From contig JAKVHY010000043.1 of NCBI GenBank assembly GCA_023284085.1, positions 1 to 45,802 of the forward strand: 45,802 nucleotides of DNA, written 5' to 3'. Position numbers and translations under genes: made by a program. Of this stretch, positions 1-8,329 are shown one piece after another (positions within the stretch are counted from its first letter, which is position 1; each line of letters opens with the position of its first letter). The notes below the pieces were generated by a model. The model had not been told where the DNA came from, ran no database searches, and was given only the letters and a program-made list of their open reading frames with translations. Source of the stretch: Shewanella benthica. GTDB taxonomy: Bacteria; Pseudomonadota; Gammaproteobacteria; Enterobacterales; Shewanellaceae.

Positions 1-466
1 AAGCTTGAGAAACTTGCATAAAAAATCCGAGACCTAGAGATAGGACTCGGATTCTGAAGCATCTAGAAGATCAGTCAACCGATCGATAAATCACTAAATG
101 ATCGGCATTACTGCTAACGCAGCCTTTTTTGTGTCTGGAACACTTATGCCGGTTGACCATGGACGGCAAACAAGCGGCTTTGTGTCAGGCCATTTATGAC
201 AGGATGGCCTGAGACGGCTAACAAGCGGCTTTATTTTGGCTATTCCCAGACCATAATGTAAAGCTAAATTAGCTTTTTATTGTGCTACTGGCTTATCATG
301 ATTTTACAGCCTTATTCTGGATGAAATCTGCGCTTTGATGTGGTCTGTGGATATGCTAATCTTCTTGGCTATTTAAAATTTTCCACCTGATGATTTGCGA
401 CGTTTTTATCCGTTAAATTAAGTGCATTTTGTTAGCTTGCCCGAATAAGTGATTAATGAGCCATAA
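1..466. other. Repeat-rich non-coding gap upstream of recF
   Basis: No credible gene is seen here, and no end of dnaN, the usual neighbour of recF, is visible. The stretch holds a hairpin at 24-53 (8 bp plus 4 bp stem around a GAGA loop) preceded by an A tract, so it would work as a terminator for minus-strand transcription. A short stem at 111-122 is followed by six T. A 19 bp near-identical direct repeat lies at 163-181 and 214-232, and between its arms is a 7 bp inverted repeat at 186-192/205-211. Two DnaA-box-like 9-mers with one mismatch each (346-354 minus, 378-386 plus) are too weak to call an origin. Confidence 0.6.
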
Positions 467-1564
467 ATGAGTCTGACGCGTCTTCATATTGAAACTTTTC
501 GCAATATCGCCTCTGCTCAACTGCTTCCGGCCGAAGGGATTAATCTCATTTATGGTCAGAATGGCAGTGGCAAAACCAGTATTTTAGAAGCTATCTATTT
601 TCTTGGCATGGGCCGCTCCTTTCGCAGTCATCTTTCCCAGCGGGTGATTCAACACTCGGATGATAAGTTAACCTTATTCGCTAACTTAAAAGTGCAGGGC
701 AAAGAGAGCAAGATAGGCTTGAGACGATTTCGCAGCGGCGAGACCGAGGTCAAGATTGACGGCGATAAGGTCAAACGATTATCGACCCTGGCCGAGTCTT
801 TGCCGATACAAGTGATCACTCCCGAGAGTTTTGCCTTACTGTTTGAAGGGCCTAAGTCGAGACGTCAGTTTATCGATTGGGGAGCGTTCCATTGTGATAA
901 AACTTTTCATTCGGCTTGGATCAATGTAAAGCGAATTTTAAAGCAACGAAATCAGTTGCTTAAAAATGAGGCTAGCTACGCTCAGATTCAATATTGGGAT
1001 AGAGAGTTAGTGCGTTATTCTGAAGTCGTGACCGATATTAGAACTCAATATGTAAACTCGTTAAATGAGCTACTTAAGGGTATAATCGAAGAGTTTTTAC
1101 CTCAGGTCGATGTGAAGATTTCTTTTACCCGAGGTTGGGATAGTAAAACAGATTATGCGCAGCTCTTAGAGGCGCAATATCCCAGAGATGTATCTAGCGG
1201 CAATACCGCTAGTGGTCCCCATAAAGCCGATTTGAGATTACGTGTTGGCACCTTGCCAGTTCAGGATGCTTTATCCCGGGGACAGCTGAAATTGTTAGTC
1301 TGTGCACTGCGTATTGCACAGGGAAAGTTACTTAAGCAGCAAATAGATAAGAATAGTATTTATCTGGTGGATGATCTTCCATCGGAATTGGATGCAAAGC
1401 ACAGGCAATTGTTGCTGCAGCAGTTAACCGATACCGGCGCACAAGTTTTTGTCACCGCCATCGAGCCTGCAGCGATACTAGATTCGTTAAACACGCCACC
1501 GAGTAAGGTGTTCCATGTGGAACAGGGGCGTGTAACGGTAATTGAACAACCGACGAGAGAATAA
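467..1564 (+). CDS. recF: DNA replication and repair protein RecF
   Basis: RecF is an SMC-like ATPase that helps RecO and RecR load RecA at single-strand gaps and stalled forks in the cytoplasm. The Walker A motif GQNGSGKT is at residues 30-37, an ABC-type signature (LSRGQ) lies near residue 268 and the Walker B stretch (YLVDDLPSELD) follows near residue 300. The length of 365 residues is normal for the family. It ends one base before the gyrB start codon, so the two genes are surely cotranscribed, as in the usual dnaA-dnaN-recF-gyrB cluster. dnaN is not immediately upstream in the visible DNA. A near-perfect parS-like 16-mer lies inside its 3' end at 1509-1524. The identification is secure. 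Confidence 0.98.
   Translation: MSLTRLHIETFRNIASAQLLPAEGINLIYGQNGSGKTSILEAIYFLGMGRSFRSHLSQRVIQHSDDKLTLFANLKVQGKESKIGLRRFRSGETEVKIDGDKVKRLSTLAESLPIQVITPESFALLFEGPKSRRQFIDWGAFHCDKTFHSAWINVKRILKQRNQLLKNEASYAQIQYWDRELVRYSEVVTDIRTQYVNSLNELLKGIIEEFLPQVDVKISFTRGWDSKTDYAQLLEAQYPRDVSSGNTASGPHKADLRLRVGTLPVQDALSRGQLKLLVCALRIAQGKLLKQQIDKNSIYLVDDLPSELDAKHRQLLLQQLTDTGAQVFVTAIEPAAILDSLNTPPSKVFHVEQGRVTVIEQPTRE
1509..1524. promoter_or_regulatory. parS-like ParB site inside recF (15 of 16)
   Basis: TGTTCCATGTGGAACA differs from the palindromic parS form TGTTCCACGTGGAACA by one central base. It lies in the recF coding sequence, so codon constraint could have shaped it. Its proximity to better copies at 12220, 13634 and 18025 supports a role as a weak ParB-binding site. 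Confidence 0.5.
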
Positions 1565-1565
1565 T

Positions 1566-3986
1566 ATGTCAGAGAATAGTTACGATTCTTCGAGCATTAA
1601 GGTGCTAAAAGGCCTTGATGCAGTACGGAAGAGACCAGGGATGTATATCGGCGATACCGACGACGGTTCAGGTCTACATCACATGGTATTCGAAGTGGTC
1701 GATAACTCTATCGATGAAGCTTTAGCGGGCTATTGTAGTGAGGTTATCATCACTATCCATACCGATGGTTCGGTATCGGTGAAAGATGATGGTCGTGGTA
1801 TACCCGTGGATATTCACCCTGAAGAGGGTATATCGGCCGCAGAAGTGATCATGACTGTACTTCATGCGGGCGGTAAGTTCGATGATAACTCCTATAAAGT
1901 CTCCGGTGGTCTTCATGGCGTGGGGGTTTCGGTTGTAAACGCTCTATCTCAGAAGCTACAACTGACTATTCGCCGAAACGGTAAGCTCTACGAGCAGTTC
2001 TATACCATGGGTGTTCCCGATGCGCCGATCAAAGAGATTGGCGATGCGACCAGTACGGGTACCGAGCTAAGATTTTGGCCAAGCCATGAAACCTTCACCA
2101 ATAATATCGAGTTTCATTTCGATATTCTGGTTAAACGCGTGCGTGAGCTGTCATTCCTCAACTCGGGTGTTGGCATTCGCTTGATCGATGAGCGTGATAA
2201 CCGTGATGAGTTTTTCCAGTATCAGGGTGGTATCAGCGCCTTCGTCGATTACCTGAACGTGAACAAGACACCGGTCAACAAAGACGTGTTCCATTTCATT
2301 CAGGAACGCGATGACGGTATCACAGTCGAAGTCGCCATGCAGTGGAACGATGGTTTCCAGGAGAACATCTTCTGTTTCACCAACAACATTCCTCAGCGTG
2401 ATGGTGGTACTCACCTTGCTGGTTTCCGTGGTGCATTGACCCGTAACCTAAACGCCTACATGGAGCGTGAAGGTTATAACAAGAAGGGTAAGACCAGTGC
2501 TACCGGCGATGATGCTCGTGAAGGTCTGACTGCGGTTGTCTCGGTTAAGGTTCCGGATCCTAAGTTCAGTTCTCAGACTAAAGATAAATTGGTTTCAAGC
2601 GAAGTTAAATCTGCGGTTGAGCAGACCATGGGTGAGAAGTTGGGTGACTACCTGATGGAGCATCCAAACGAAGCCAGATTGATCGTCGGTAAGATTATCG
2701 ATGCGGCTCGTGCGCGTGAAGCGGCGCGTAAAGCCCGTGAGATGACGCGTCGTAAAGGTGCTTTAGATTTAGGTGGTCTGCCGGGTAAACTGGCAGATTG
2801 TCAGGAAAAAGACCCTGCACTTTCTGAAATATACATAGTGGAAGGTGACTCTGCTGGCGGTAGCGCCAAGCAGGGGCGTAACCGTAAGAACCAAGCAATT
2901 CTGCCGCTAAAGGGTAAGATTCTCAACGTTGAGAAGGCTAGATTCGATAAGATGCTCTCTTCTCAGGAAGTCGCGACCCTGATCACCGCACTGGGTTGTG
3001 GTATCGGTCGTGATGAATACGATCCAGATAAGACCCGTTACCATAACATCGTCATCATGACAGATGCGGACGTCGATGGATCTCACATTCGAACTCTGCT
3101 ACTGACCTTCTTCTTCCGTCAGATGCCTGAGCTTATCGAACGTGGCTATATTTACATTGCCCAGCCACCTCTCTATAAGGTGAAGAAAGGCAGACAGGAA
3201 CAGTATCTGAAAGATGAGCTGGCCTTGACTGAGTTTCTGACCAACTTAGCCCTAGATGGTGGTGAGCTGCATTCTTCTGCCGATGCGCCTGCTATCTCAG
3301 GTGTACCGTTAGAGAAATTGGTTTATCAGTATCGCGAAGTTGAAACCATCTTTGACCGTTTAGATCTGCGTTATCCGACTCTGCTGACCGAACGTATGCT
3401 TTATCATCCAGCGCTGGATGCTGAGATGTTAGCCGATGAAGCTAAGGTTAAGCAGTGGTGTGACGCATTTGTCACCGATCTAACCGAAAGAGAATCTGGC
3501 GGTGTTATCTATAAAGCCGAGCCGGTTATGGATCCTGAGCGTAAAGTATATCTGCCAAATGTGCACATACGTAAGCACGGTATCGATACCAGTTATCTGT
3601 TTACTTATGACTTCCTCAATTCCAGAGACTACGAGCGTATGGCTAAGCTTGCAGAGGCGCTCGAAGGACTCATAGTCGAAGGTGGTTTCATTAAGCGTGG
3701 TGAACGCATGAAGGAGGTTTCTACCTTCGTCGAGGCACTTAACTGGCTGATGAACGATTCCAGACGTGGTCTCTATATCCAACGTTATAAGGGATTGGGC
3801 GAGATGAACCCTGAGCAACTTTGGGAAACCACCATGGATCCTGAGTCACGCCGTATGCTGGTAGTGACCATCGAAGATGCCATCGGTGCCGATCAGCTGT
3901 TTACCTGTTTGATGGGTGATCAAGTTGAACCGCGTCGTCAATTTATCGAAGAGAATGCGCTGAACGTAGCGAACTTGGATGTTTAA
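1566..3986 (+). CDS. gyrB: DNA gyrase subunit B
   Basis: GyrB is the ATPase and TOPRIM subunit of the A2B2 gyrase that introduces negative supercoils. The start at 1566 is chosen because the following residues (MSENSYDSSS) align with the E. coli N-terminus; an in-frame ATG at 1542 inside recF would add eight unrelated residues. The protein has 806 residues, against 804 in E. coli. Visible motifs are the GHKL ATP site (EVVDNSIDEA near residue 43, then GGLHGVGVSVVNALS), the TOPRIM motifs EGDSAGGSAKQGR and DADVDGSH, and the intact quinolone-region sequence LPLKGKILNVEKAR. The gene follows recF by one base and ends before a strong terminator. Confidence 0.99.
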   Translation: MSENSYDSSSIKVLKGLDAVRKRPGMYIGDTDDGSGLHHMVFEVVDNSIDEALAGYCSEVIITIHTDGSVSVKDDGRGIPVDIHPEEGISAAEVIMTVLHAGGKFDDNSYKVSGGLHGVGVSVVNALSQKLQLTIRRNGKLYEQFYTMGVPDAPIKEIGDATSTGTELRFWPSHETFTNNIEFHFDILVKRVRELSFLNSGVGIRLIDERDNRDEFFQYQGGISAFVDYLNVNKTPVNKDVFHFIQERDDGITVEVAMQWNDGFQENIFCFTNNIPQRDGGTHLAGFRGALTRNLNAYMEREGYNKKGKTSATGDDAREGLTAVVSVKVPDPKFSSQTKDKLVSSEVKSAVEQTMGEKLGDYLMEHPNEARLIVGKIIDAARAREAARKAREMTRRKGALDLGGLPGKLADCQEKDPALSEIYIVEGDSAGGSAKQGRNRKNQAILPLKGKILNVEKARFDKMLSSQEVATLITALGCGIGRDEYDPDKTRYHNIVIMTDADVDGSHIRTLLLTFFFRQMPELIERGYIYIAQPPLYKVKKGRQEQYLKDELALTEFLTNLALDGGELHSSADAPAISGVPLEKLVYQYREVETIFDRLDLRYPTLLTERMLYHPALDAEMLADEAKVKQWCDAFVTDLTERESGGVIYKAEPVMDPERKVYLPNVHIRKHGIDTSYLFTYDFLNSRDYERMAKLAEALEGLIVEGGFIKRGERMKEVSTFVEALNWLMNDSRRGLYIQRYKGLGEMNPEQLWETTMDPESRRMLVVTIEDAIGADQLFTCLMGDQVEPRRQFIEENALNVANLDV

Positions 3987-4004
3987 AGAAGTTACGAGTT
4001 TCTA

Positions 4005-4039
4005 GTCTCGAGTTACGAGGTTAGAGCTAAGAGAAAAAC
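4005..4039 (+). repeat. Left arm of a 34 bp inverted repeat flanking pxpA
   Basis: The first 15 bases, GTCTCGAGTTACGAG, match exactly the reverse complement of 5280-5294. Similarity continues through a GAGCTAA and an AGAAAAAC block, giving about 31 of 34 matching positions with one gap. The partner arm is 5261-5294. The pair encloses the terminator, the palindromes and pxpA. Confidence 0.7.
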
Positions 4040-4041
4040 AG

Positions 4042-4069
4042 AAGCCCTGGAGAAATCCGGGGCTTTTTT
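4042..4069 (+). terminator. Rho-independent terminator of recF-gyrB
   Basis: An AAGCCC/GGGCTT stem continues through a mismatch into GGA/TCC around a GAAA tetraloop and is followed by a run of T. It lies 56 bp after the gyrB stop codon. Confidence 0.85.
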
Positions 4070-4087
4070 GTGTCTGGAACATTTATG
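4063..4087 (+). repeat. 25 bp dispersed repeat, second copy
   Basis: Twenty-four of 25 bases match 124-148. The shared part starts with a C and six T and continues TGTCTGGAACA then TTATG. In both places it begins in the T tract of a hairpin, so it may be a small element associated with terminators. Confidence 0.65.
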
Positions 4088-4285
4088 TCATTCTTTATTA
4101 AATAAGAGGGACAGGGATGTATACAAATAGACGTTGTACATGGCAGGAGATGTTCCTACATCTCTGTGCATTCCTATCATCCGTGATAGTCAGAGTACTT
4201 ATCCCTGATTTAAAGAAGCTAAGAAGACCATAGTGCTAGAAAGGTTAGGACAGCTAAGAAGGCATTGAGCTGAAAGATATACGTC

Positions 4286-4310
4286 ATTCCGGCATGCTTG
4301 TGGCCGGAAT
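4286..4310. repeat. REP-like palindrome
   Basis: ATTCCGGC at 4286-4293 pairs with GCCGGAAT at 4303-4310 around a 9 base loop, in the context CGTCATTCCGGC...GCCGGAATCCAG. That pattern is typical of dispersed extragenic palindromes in marine gammaproteobacteria. A second, imperfect palindrome follows at 4332-4352. Confidence 0.65.
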
Positions 4311-4378
4311 CCAGCTTGAATTTGAGTCGTCATCCCGAACTCGTTTCAGGATCTAGCTTAAAACTTACAGCTTCCAAC

Positions 4379-5125
4379 TTAAAACTTAAAACTTCTTTCC
4401 AACCTTGCACTTATCAGCTTGGCAAAGCTGAGTGCATGCTCATTATCTCCATGTATACAGATGCTATCGGCCTTGAGCCGTAGCAAGGCTCCATCGAGTG
4501 TCGCTAGCGGCTTATTCGCGAGTAACTGCTCAACCTGTGACATGGCTTGAGCATCGTCCTCTATCACGGCGCCTTGCATCTGCCTGGGAGCCAGGCTGGC
4601 GTTTGCTAAATATCGCCGATCGGCAAAGGCTTCTTCGATCACATCGAGTCCCCGCTGTCTTGCTAGTTGCACCAGCGGACTGGCAGCAAGAATCATCAGT
4701 TTTAGACTTGGGTCTATGCGTTTTATGGTTTTAATTAACAGCAGGCCTAAATGCTCGCTGAACGCCGCTTGGTTATAAAGCGCACCATGAGGTTTCACGT
4801 GGAACAGTTTGGCTCCCAGGGAGTCACAGACGGCTTTTAATGAGTTAATTTGCTGATAGAGTGAGGTTAATAGCTCTTGGTCTGAAATCACCATGGGCTG
4901 ACGACCAAAATTTTCACGATCGGGGAAGCTGGGGTGAGCGCCAATATGAACCCTTGAGGCTAGCGCGAGCTTCACAGTGGTCTGCATACTCGATTGATCA
5001 CCGCTATGACCTCCGCAGGCGATATTTGCCGAAGTGATCAGTTGCAGCAAGGCTGCATCATTGGCCCCACCTTCACCTAAGTCGGCATTGAGATCTATCG
5101 GGTAGCCTTTTGGATTTGATAACAT
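4379..5125 (-). CDS. pxpA: 5-oxoprolinase subunit A (LamB/YcsF family)
   Basis: PxpA works with PxpB and PxpC to hydrolyse 5-oxoproline (pyroglutamate), a spontaneous damage product of glutamine and glutamate, to glutamate using ATP. The 248-residue protein carries the family motifs DLNADLGEG near the N-terminus, ACGGHSGD, GAHPSFPDRENFGR and HVKPHGALYN, whose acidic and histidine residues form the polar pocket of these TIM-like barrels. It is the last gene after pxpB-pxpC, but is separated from pxpC by 174 bp of repeat-containing DNA and may have its own promoter. A 34 bp inverted repeat frames the gene. A degenerate parS-like site lies inside it at 4791-4806. Confidence 0.93.
   Translation of the reverse strand: MLSNPKGYPIDLNADLGEGGANDAALLQLITSANIACGGHSGDQSSMQTTVKLALASRVHIGAHPSFPDRENFGRQPMVISDQELLTSLYQQINSLKAVCDSLGAKLFHVKPHGALYNQAAFSEHLGLLLIKTIKRIDPSLKLMILAASPLVQLARQRGLDVIEEAFADRRYLANASLAPRQMQGAVIEDDAQAMSQVEQLLANKPLATLDGALLRLKADSICIHGDNEHALSFAKLISARLERSFKF
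4791..4806. promoter_or_regulatory. Degenerate parS-like site inside pxpA (14 of 16)
   Basis: GGTTTCACGTGGAACA matches the parS palindrome at 14 of 16 positions and keeps the central TCACGTGGAACA. It is weaker than the perfect copies at 12220 and 18025 and is included because it falls in the same origin-proximal cluster. Confidence 0.35.
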
Positions 5126-5260
5126 GATTGACCTCTCTTCCTATTGTTCAGTTATAAGCTGTAAGTGATCAGTTGTAAGCAAGAGTGATCAAGAATCTTG
5201 CTGTTGCTGTCATCATGAATGTATTGCAGGATTTAGCTTTTAAACGCATTATTCTCTTAG

Positions 5261-5294
5261 GTTTTTCTTTAGCTCGAAGCTCGTAACTCGAGAC
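5261..5294 (-). repeat. Right arm of the inverted repeat flanking pxpA
   Basis: The reverse complement of this segment begins GTCTCGAGTTACGAG and matches 4005-4039 at about 31 of 34 positions. It lies between pxpA and the end of pxpC, just beyond the pxpC stop codon. Confidence 0.7.
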
Positions 5295-5299
5295 CTTTT

Positions 5300-6229
5300 T
5301 TAGCTATTAGCATCAATTGCTCTTTGGAGACGATAAAAGTACTGATCCCATTCATTGTTTGCGTCTTCCGCTTGGTTTGGACTCACGTGAATAAATTTCA
5401 GCTTTTGTCCTGGCCTTGTCTGCGCTAGTTTCCAAAGATCGGCTTCAATCACAGTCGCTATCTTAGGATAACCGCCAGTCGTCTGTCCGTCTGCTAGCAG
5501 GACTATGGGCTGACCCGATGGCGGTACCTGAATGGTGCCAGGCATAACCGCATGCGAGTTTAAGCTTTGTTCTTGCTCTAAGCCTAATGCCTTGCCGGAT
5601 AAACGCGCTCCCATGCGGTTACTGTCGTTAGAGACTTGCCACTGGCTACTCCAGAATACGTTACGTGACTCCTGGGTAAACAGGGTCATCTCGGGTCCGG
5701 GCAAGGCGCGTACCTCATTAGAATAACCTCTCTGCACCGCGCCAATTGGCTTGGAAAGTGAGCGTTTATCTCCTAAGGGGATTCGATCCCCTACCTTGAG
5801 AGCTCTACCTTGGTGTCCACCTAGTTCGGCGGCAGTTAGCGTCGATCTCGACCCCAAAGATATAGGTACATCTATGCCGCCATCTACGGCGAGATAGGCA
5901 CGCATGCCGGATTTTGGCCCTCTGAGGATGAGGGTTTCTCCGGCGTTAATCTTGCTGCGCCAGCCATGCCAGATCTCCCTGGAGCCTATCTTGATCTCAT
6001 AGTGAGCTCCTGTCAGGCTAAACCAGGCATCACGGTGAAACTTGAGTTCCAATGTTCCTGCCGTGAGTTCGAGGCCTGCAGCGTTATCCGGATTAGCGAC
6101 TAAACGATTAGCCAGCATTAAGGCCTGTCGATCTAAGGCGCCCGAGACTGATACGCCTATGTGACGATAGCCTGTGCGTCCCAGGTCTTGAACTGTGGTG
6201 TGAAAGCCGGGAGTGAGTACCTCTATCAT
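5300..6229 (-). CDS. pxpC: 5-oxoprolinase subunit C (KipA-like, biotin-dependent carboxylase fold)
   Basis: PxpC pairs with PxpB in the ATP-dependent cleavage of 5-oxoproline. The 309-residue protein opens with the family signature (EVLTPGFHTTVQDLGRTGYR) and keeps SGALDRQALMLANRLV and YLAVDGGIDVP; the block LADGQTTGGYPKIATV near residue 245 is also characteristic of KipA and urea amidolyase-type proteins. Its start codon overlaps the pxpB stop by four bases (ATGA), which implies translational coupling. Older annotations call this family allophanate hydrolase subunit 2, but the three-gene neighbourhood favours 5-oxoprolinase. Confidence 0.92.
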   Translation of the reverse strand: MIEVLTPGFHTTVQDLGRTGYRHIGVSVSGALDRQALMLANRLVANPDNAAGLELTAGTLELKFHRDAWFSLTGAHYEIKIGSREIWHGWRSKINAGETLILRGPKSGMRAYLAVDGGIDVPISLGSRSTLTAAELGGHQGRALKVGDRIPLGDKRSLSKPIGAVQRGYSNEVRALPGPEMTLFTQESRNVFWSSQWQVSNDSNRMGARLSGKALGLEQEQSLNSHAVMPGTIQVPPSGQPIVLLADGQTTGGYPKIATVIEADLWKLAQTRPGQKLKFIHVSPNQAEDANNEWDQYFYRLQRAIDANS

Positions 6230-7008
6230 CTTGAGGACTCCTTATGGCTGCCTTTAGCTTGCTTCGAAGTAGCCGTCTGTGAACTAGGGGAATCTGGAAT
6301 AGACTCACTTAAAATAGATGGATCTAGAATAGACTGCTCTGAAATAGAGAGCACCGAGACAAACTGCACCCTGTCTCCGGGGGCCAGCAGGGCACCAGAC
6401 TCAGATGCCGAATCGAATAGTGCCAAGGCGCTGCGGCCAATAATTTGCCAGCCTCCAGGAGACTGAGCCGGGTATATACCAGTCTGCTCACCACCGATAC
6501 CGACAGATCCCGCTGGAATCGATAATCTGGGAGTTGCCAATCTTGGGGTAAAGAGTCGCTTATCCAGTCCATCGAGATAGGGGAAACCGGGTTGAAAGCC
6601 CAGAAATAGCACATTGTATTGAGTTGAGGTATGTATCGCTATGACCTCTTGCGGAGTGAGTTTGTGGTACTCGGCAACAGCATTAAGATCTGGCCCATAT
6701 TCCCCACCATATTGGACCGGGATCTGGATGAGCTTACCAGGCTTGTCTTGAACCGGTTCATGGGTCCAAAGCGTGTTGATTTGATTGCTCCAGAAAGGGA
6801 TTTTTTTACTGTCTTTGAAAAAAAACGTGAGATTATTATTACCCGGAACAATATCGTCAAAGTCACCACTGGCCCGGCACTGATCCCCTATGTGCCAAAT
6901 TTGTCTCTGTATTTCCAGCTTATTACTTGAGCCTGATAGAGAGGCACAATCCAGTACCAAGGCTTTTTCACCGAGGCGGAATAATTTAGGTTGCAGATCG
7001 TCGCTCAT
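6226..7008 (-). CDS. pxpB: 5-oxoprolinase subunit B (KipI-like) with a Ser-rich tail
   Basis: PxpB is the KipI-type partner of PxpC. The conserved block is FLGFQPGFPYLDGL, then LATPRLSIPAGSVGIGG and YPAQSPGGWQIIGR, in the second half of the 260-residue protein. After the domain ends near residue 225 there is an extra polar tail built from two imperfect repeats (SISEQSILDP, SILSESIPDSP) and a Lys/Ser-rich end. The DNA under it is an imperfect tandem repeat of about 30 bp near 6290-6350. This is the first gene of the minus-strand operon; it overlaps pxpC by four bases and is divergent from the HDOD gene across 97 bp. Confidence 0.92.
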   Translation of the reverse strand: MSDDLQPKLFRLGEKALVLDCASLSGSSNKLEIQRQIWHIGDQCRASGDFDDIVPGNNNLTFFFKDSKKIPFWSNQINTLWTHEPVQDKPGKLIQIPVQYGGEYGPDLNAVAEYHKLTPQEVIAIHTSTQYNVLFLGFQPGFPYLDGLDKRLFTPRLATPRLSIPAGSVGIGGEQTGIYPAQSPGGWQIIGRSALALFDSASESGALLAPGDRVQFVSVLSISEQSILDPSILSESIPDSPSSQTATSKQAKGSHKESSR

Positions 7009-7105
7009 GTGATGCTTGCTTCACGTCTTAAAGTAAAGGATCAGAATAATACTTATAACCTAGTTTGTAACCCGCTAAACTGCACCGATTATTTTCCTAA
7101 GCGCT

Positions 7106-8224
7106 ATGATTAAGTTTCTATCCTGGCGCTGCTATTTACTCACCCGGTCATACAAATTGGTTAGAAAATTTTTTAATAAGCTGTTTAATATCAGAGATAA
7201 AACCTCTATTTCCCAGCCGAAAGGCTTTAGGCAAAACACCAGTATCCAGGATAAATTAGCCTACGCATCTGCTAAACCGCAAAATCCAACAGCAACAGAG
7301 GAAGTGCTCATCTCTGATTCGGTTGATCTTGCTGCGCTGTTTTATAGTCTACTTTTTCCGACAAGATCTAATGATACCGGCGGAATCGCTAATAATTTAG
7401 AGAAAGCGGTGATAGATGATGTTGAAGATGCGCTGATGTCACCTCAAGATGTCGCCGACAAGGTACTTAAACTCCCCACGAGAATGGCAGAGTTAAATAA
7501 GCGCTTGAGCGACGACAGTGTCGAAATTAAGGAACTTATACAGCTTATTCAGCAGGATCCAGTGTTGAGTGTCGACTTGTTGAAACTCTGTAATTCACCG
7601 GCTTTCAGACGAGGTGATAATGAAGTGGCGAGCCTACAACAGGCCTTCGTCCAATTAGGAAGAGAGCAGCTCAAACGCTATGTTACTACTTGTTTGGTTC
7701 GAGAGATGATAGCGATTAAGCCTATCTATTATCGACGCTTCGGTCTGCAAATCTGGCGACACAGTTTACAGGTGGCCTTCCTGTCCACTCGGATCTCCAC
7801 TGAGCTATCGGTAGAAGAGCAAGAAACGGCTTTCATGTTAGGTCTGCTCCATGATGTAGGGAAAATCGCCATCTTTAAGATGCTGTTGGATGAGTTTCAG
7901 TTAGCCGACCCCGGTGAAATGCCTAACTCTTGGCTATTCAGGCAGGTGATGACCACTAAATCCCTCACTCTGAGTGCGTTATTGGCTGGATGCTGGCAGT
8001 TACCCTCTAGTTTAGAGTCATCGCTCATACAATTAGCCAATACCAGTACCAAGCCCACTGAGGTACTCGCTAGTGTGATATGGAGGGCTAATCTTATCAG
8101 CGAATGCTCGATGTTATATCAAGCTAAGAAGCTAGATGAGGCTTGTCTGGCACGCTTGTTAATCGATGCAGATCTAAGCCGGGATGAGTTTGAGGTTTTA
8201 CACAAGCAGCTGAAAGAGATTTAA
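7106..8224 (+). CDS. HDOD domain signalling protein
   Basis: This 372-residue cytoplasmic protein carries an HDOD domain, a relative of HD phosphohydrolases found in bacterial signalling proteins, over about residues 120-330. The features seen are LPTRMAELNKRL, the QDPVLSVDLLKLCNSP block near residue 150 and LGLLHDVGKIAIF with an HD pair at residues 249-250. Most HDOD proteins have lost the metal-binding set, and the full HD phosphodiesterase ligand pattern is not evident here either. The first 110 residues are basic and then low complexity, with no recognised domain and no output domain such as GGDEF or EAL. Partner and ligand are unknown. It converges on glyS with a shared terminator. Confidence 0.85.
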   Translation: MIKFLSWRCYLLTRSYKLVRKFFNKLFNIRDKTSISQPKGFRQNTSIQDKLAYASAKPQNPTATEEVLISDSVDLAALFYSLLFPTRSNDTGGIANNLEKAVIDDVEDALMSPQDVADKVLKLPTRMAELNKRLSDDSVEIKELIQLIQQDPVLSVDLLKLCNSPAFRRGDNEVASLQQAFVQLGREQLKRYVTTCLVREMIAIKPIYYRRFGLQIWRHSLQVAFLSTRISTELSVEEQETAFMLGLLHDVGKIAIFKMLLDEFQLADPGEMPNSWLFRQVMTTKSLTLSALLAGCWQLPSSLESSLIQLANTSTKPTEVLASVIWRANLISECSMLYQAKKLDEACLARLLIDADLSRDEFEVLHKQLKEI

Positions 8225-8267
8225 AAGAAGGAGTGCACAGGCTTGTTATTTTATGCTTTTTCCTAAT

Positions 8268-8299
8268 AAAGAAGCCCCAGATTTCTCTGAGGCTTCTTT
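8268..8299. terminator. Bidirectional terminator between the HDOD gene and glyS
   Basis: AAAGAAGCC at 8268-8276 pairs with GGCTTCTTT at 8291-8299, with extra CAGA/TCTG pairing inside. The A-rich left arm and T-rich right arm let it serve both converging genes. Confidence 0.75.
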
Positions 8300-8329
8300 A
8301 GTTCCTAGTTCCTAGGAACTTAAACCTTC

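Larger units (their letters stand above)
3987..4378. other. Non-coding gap with terminator, inverted repeats and REP-like palindromes
   Basis: This gap holds the left arm of an inverted repeat (4005-4039), the gyrB terminator (4042-4069) and a 25 bp copy of a sequence also present at 124-148 (here 4063-4087). It also has a hairpin at 4147-4164 and a REP-like palindrome at 4286-4310, followed by an imperfect palindrome at 4332-4352. Short AT-rich direct repeats run into the pxpA stop codon. An open frame of 61 codons at 4298-4483 crosses these palindromes and is not considered a gene. Confidence 0.7.

Noticed and set aside
346..386. DnaA-box-like 9-mers suggesting part of oriC
   Set aside because: Only two, each with one mismatch, and no AT-rich unwinding element is paired with a cluster of boxes.
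4298..4483. Open frame of 61 codons on the plus strand
   Set aside because: It crosses REP-like palindromes and the antisense end of pxpA, which explains its openness.
4005..5294. Insertion sequence around pxpA
   Set aside because: There is no transposase and no clear target-site duplication; only the inverted repeat is reported.
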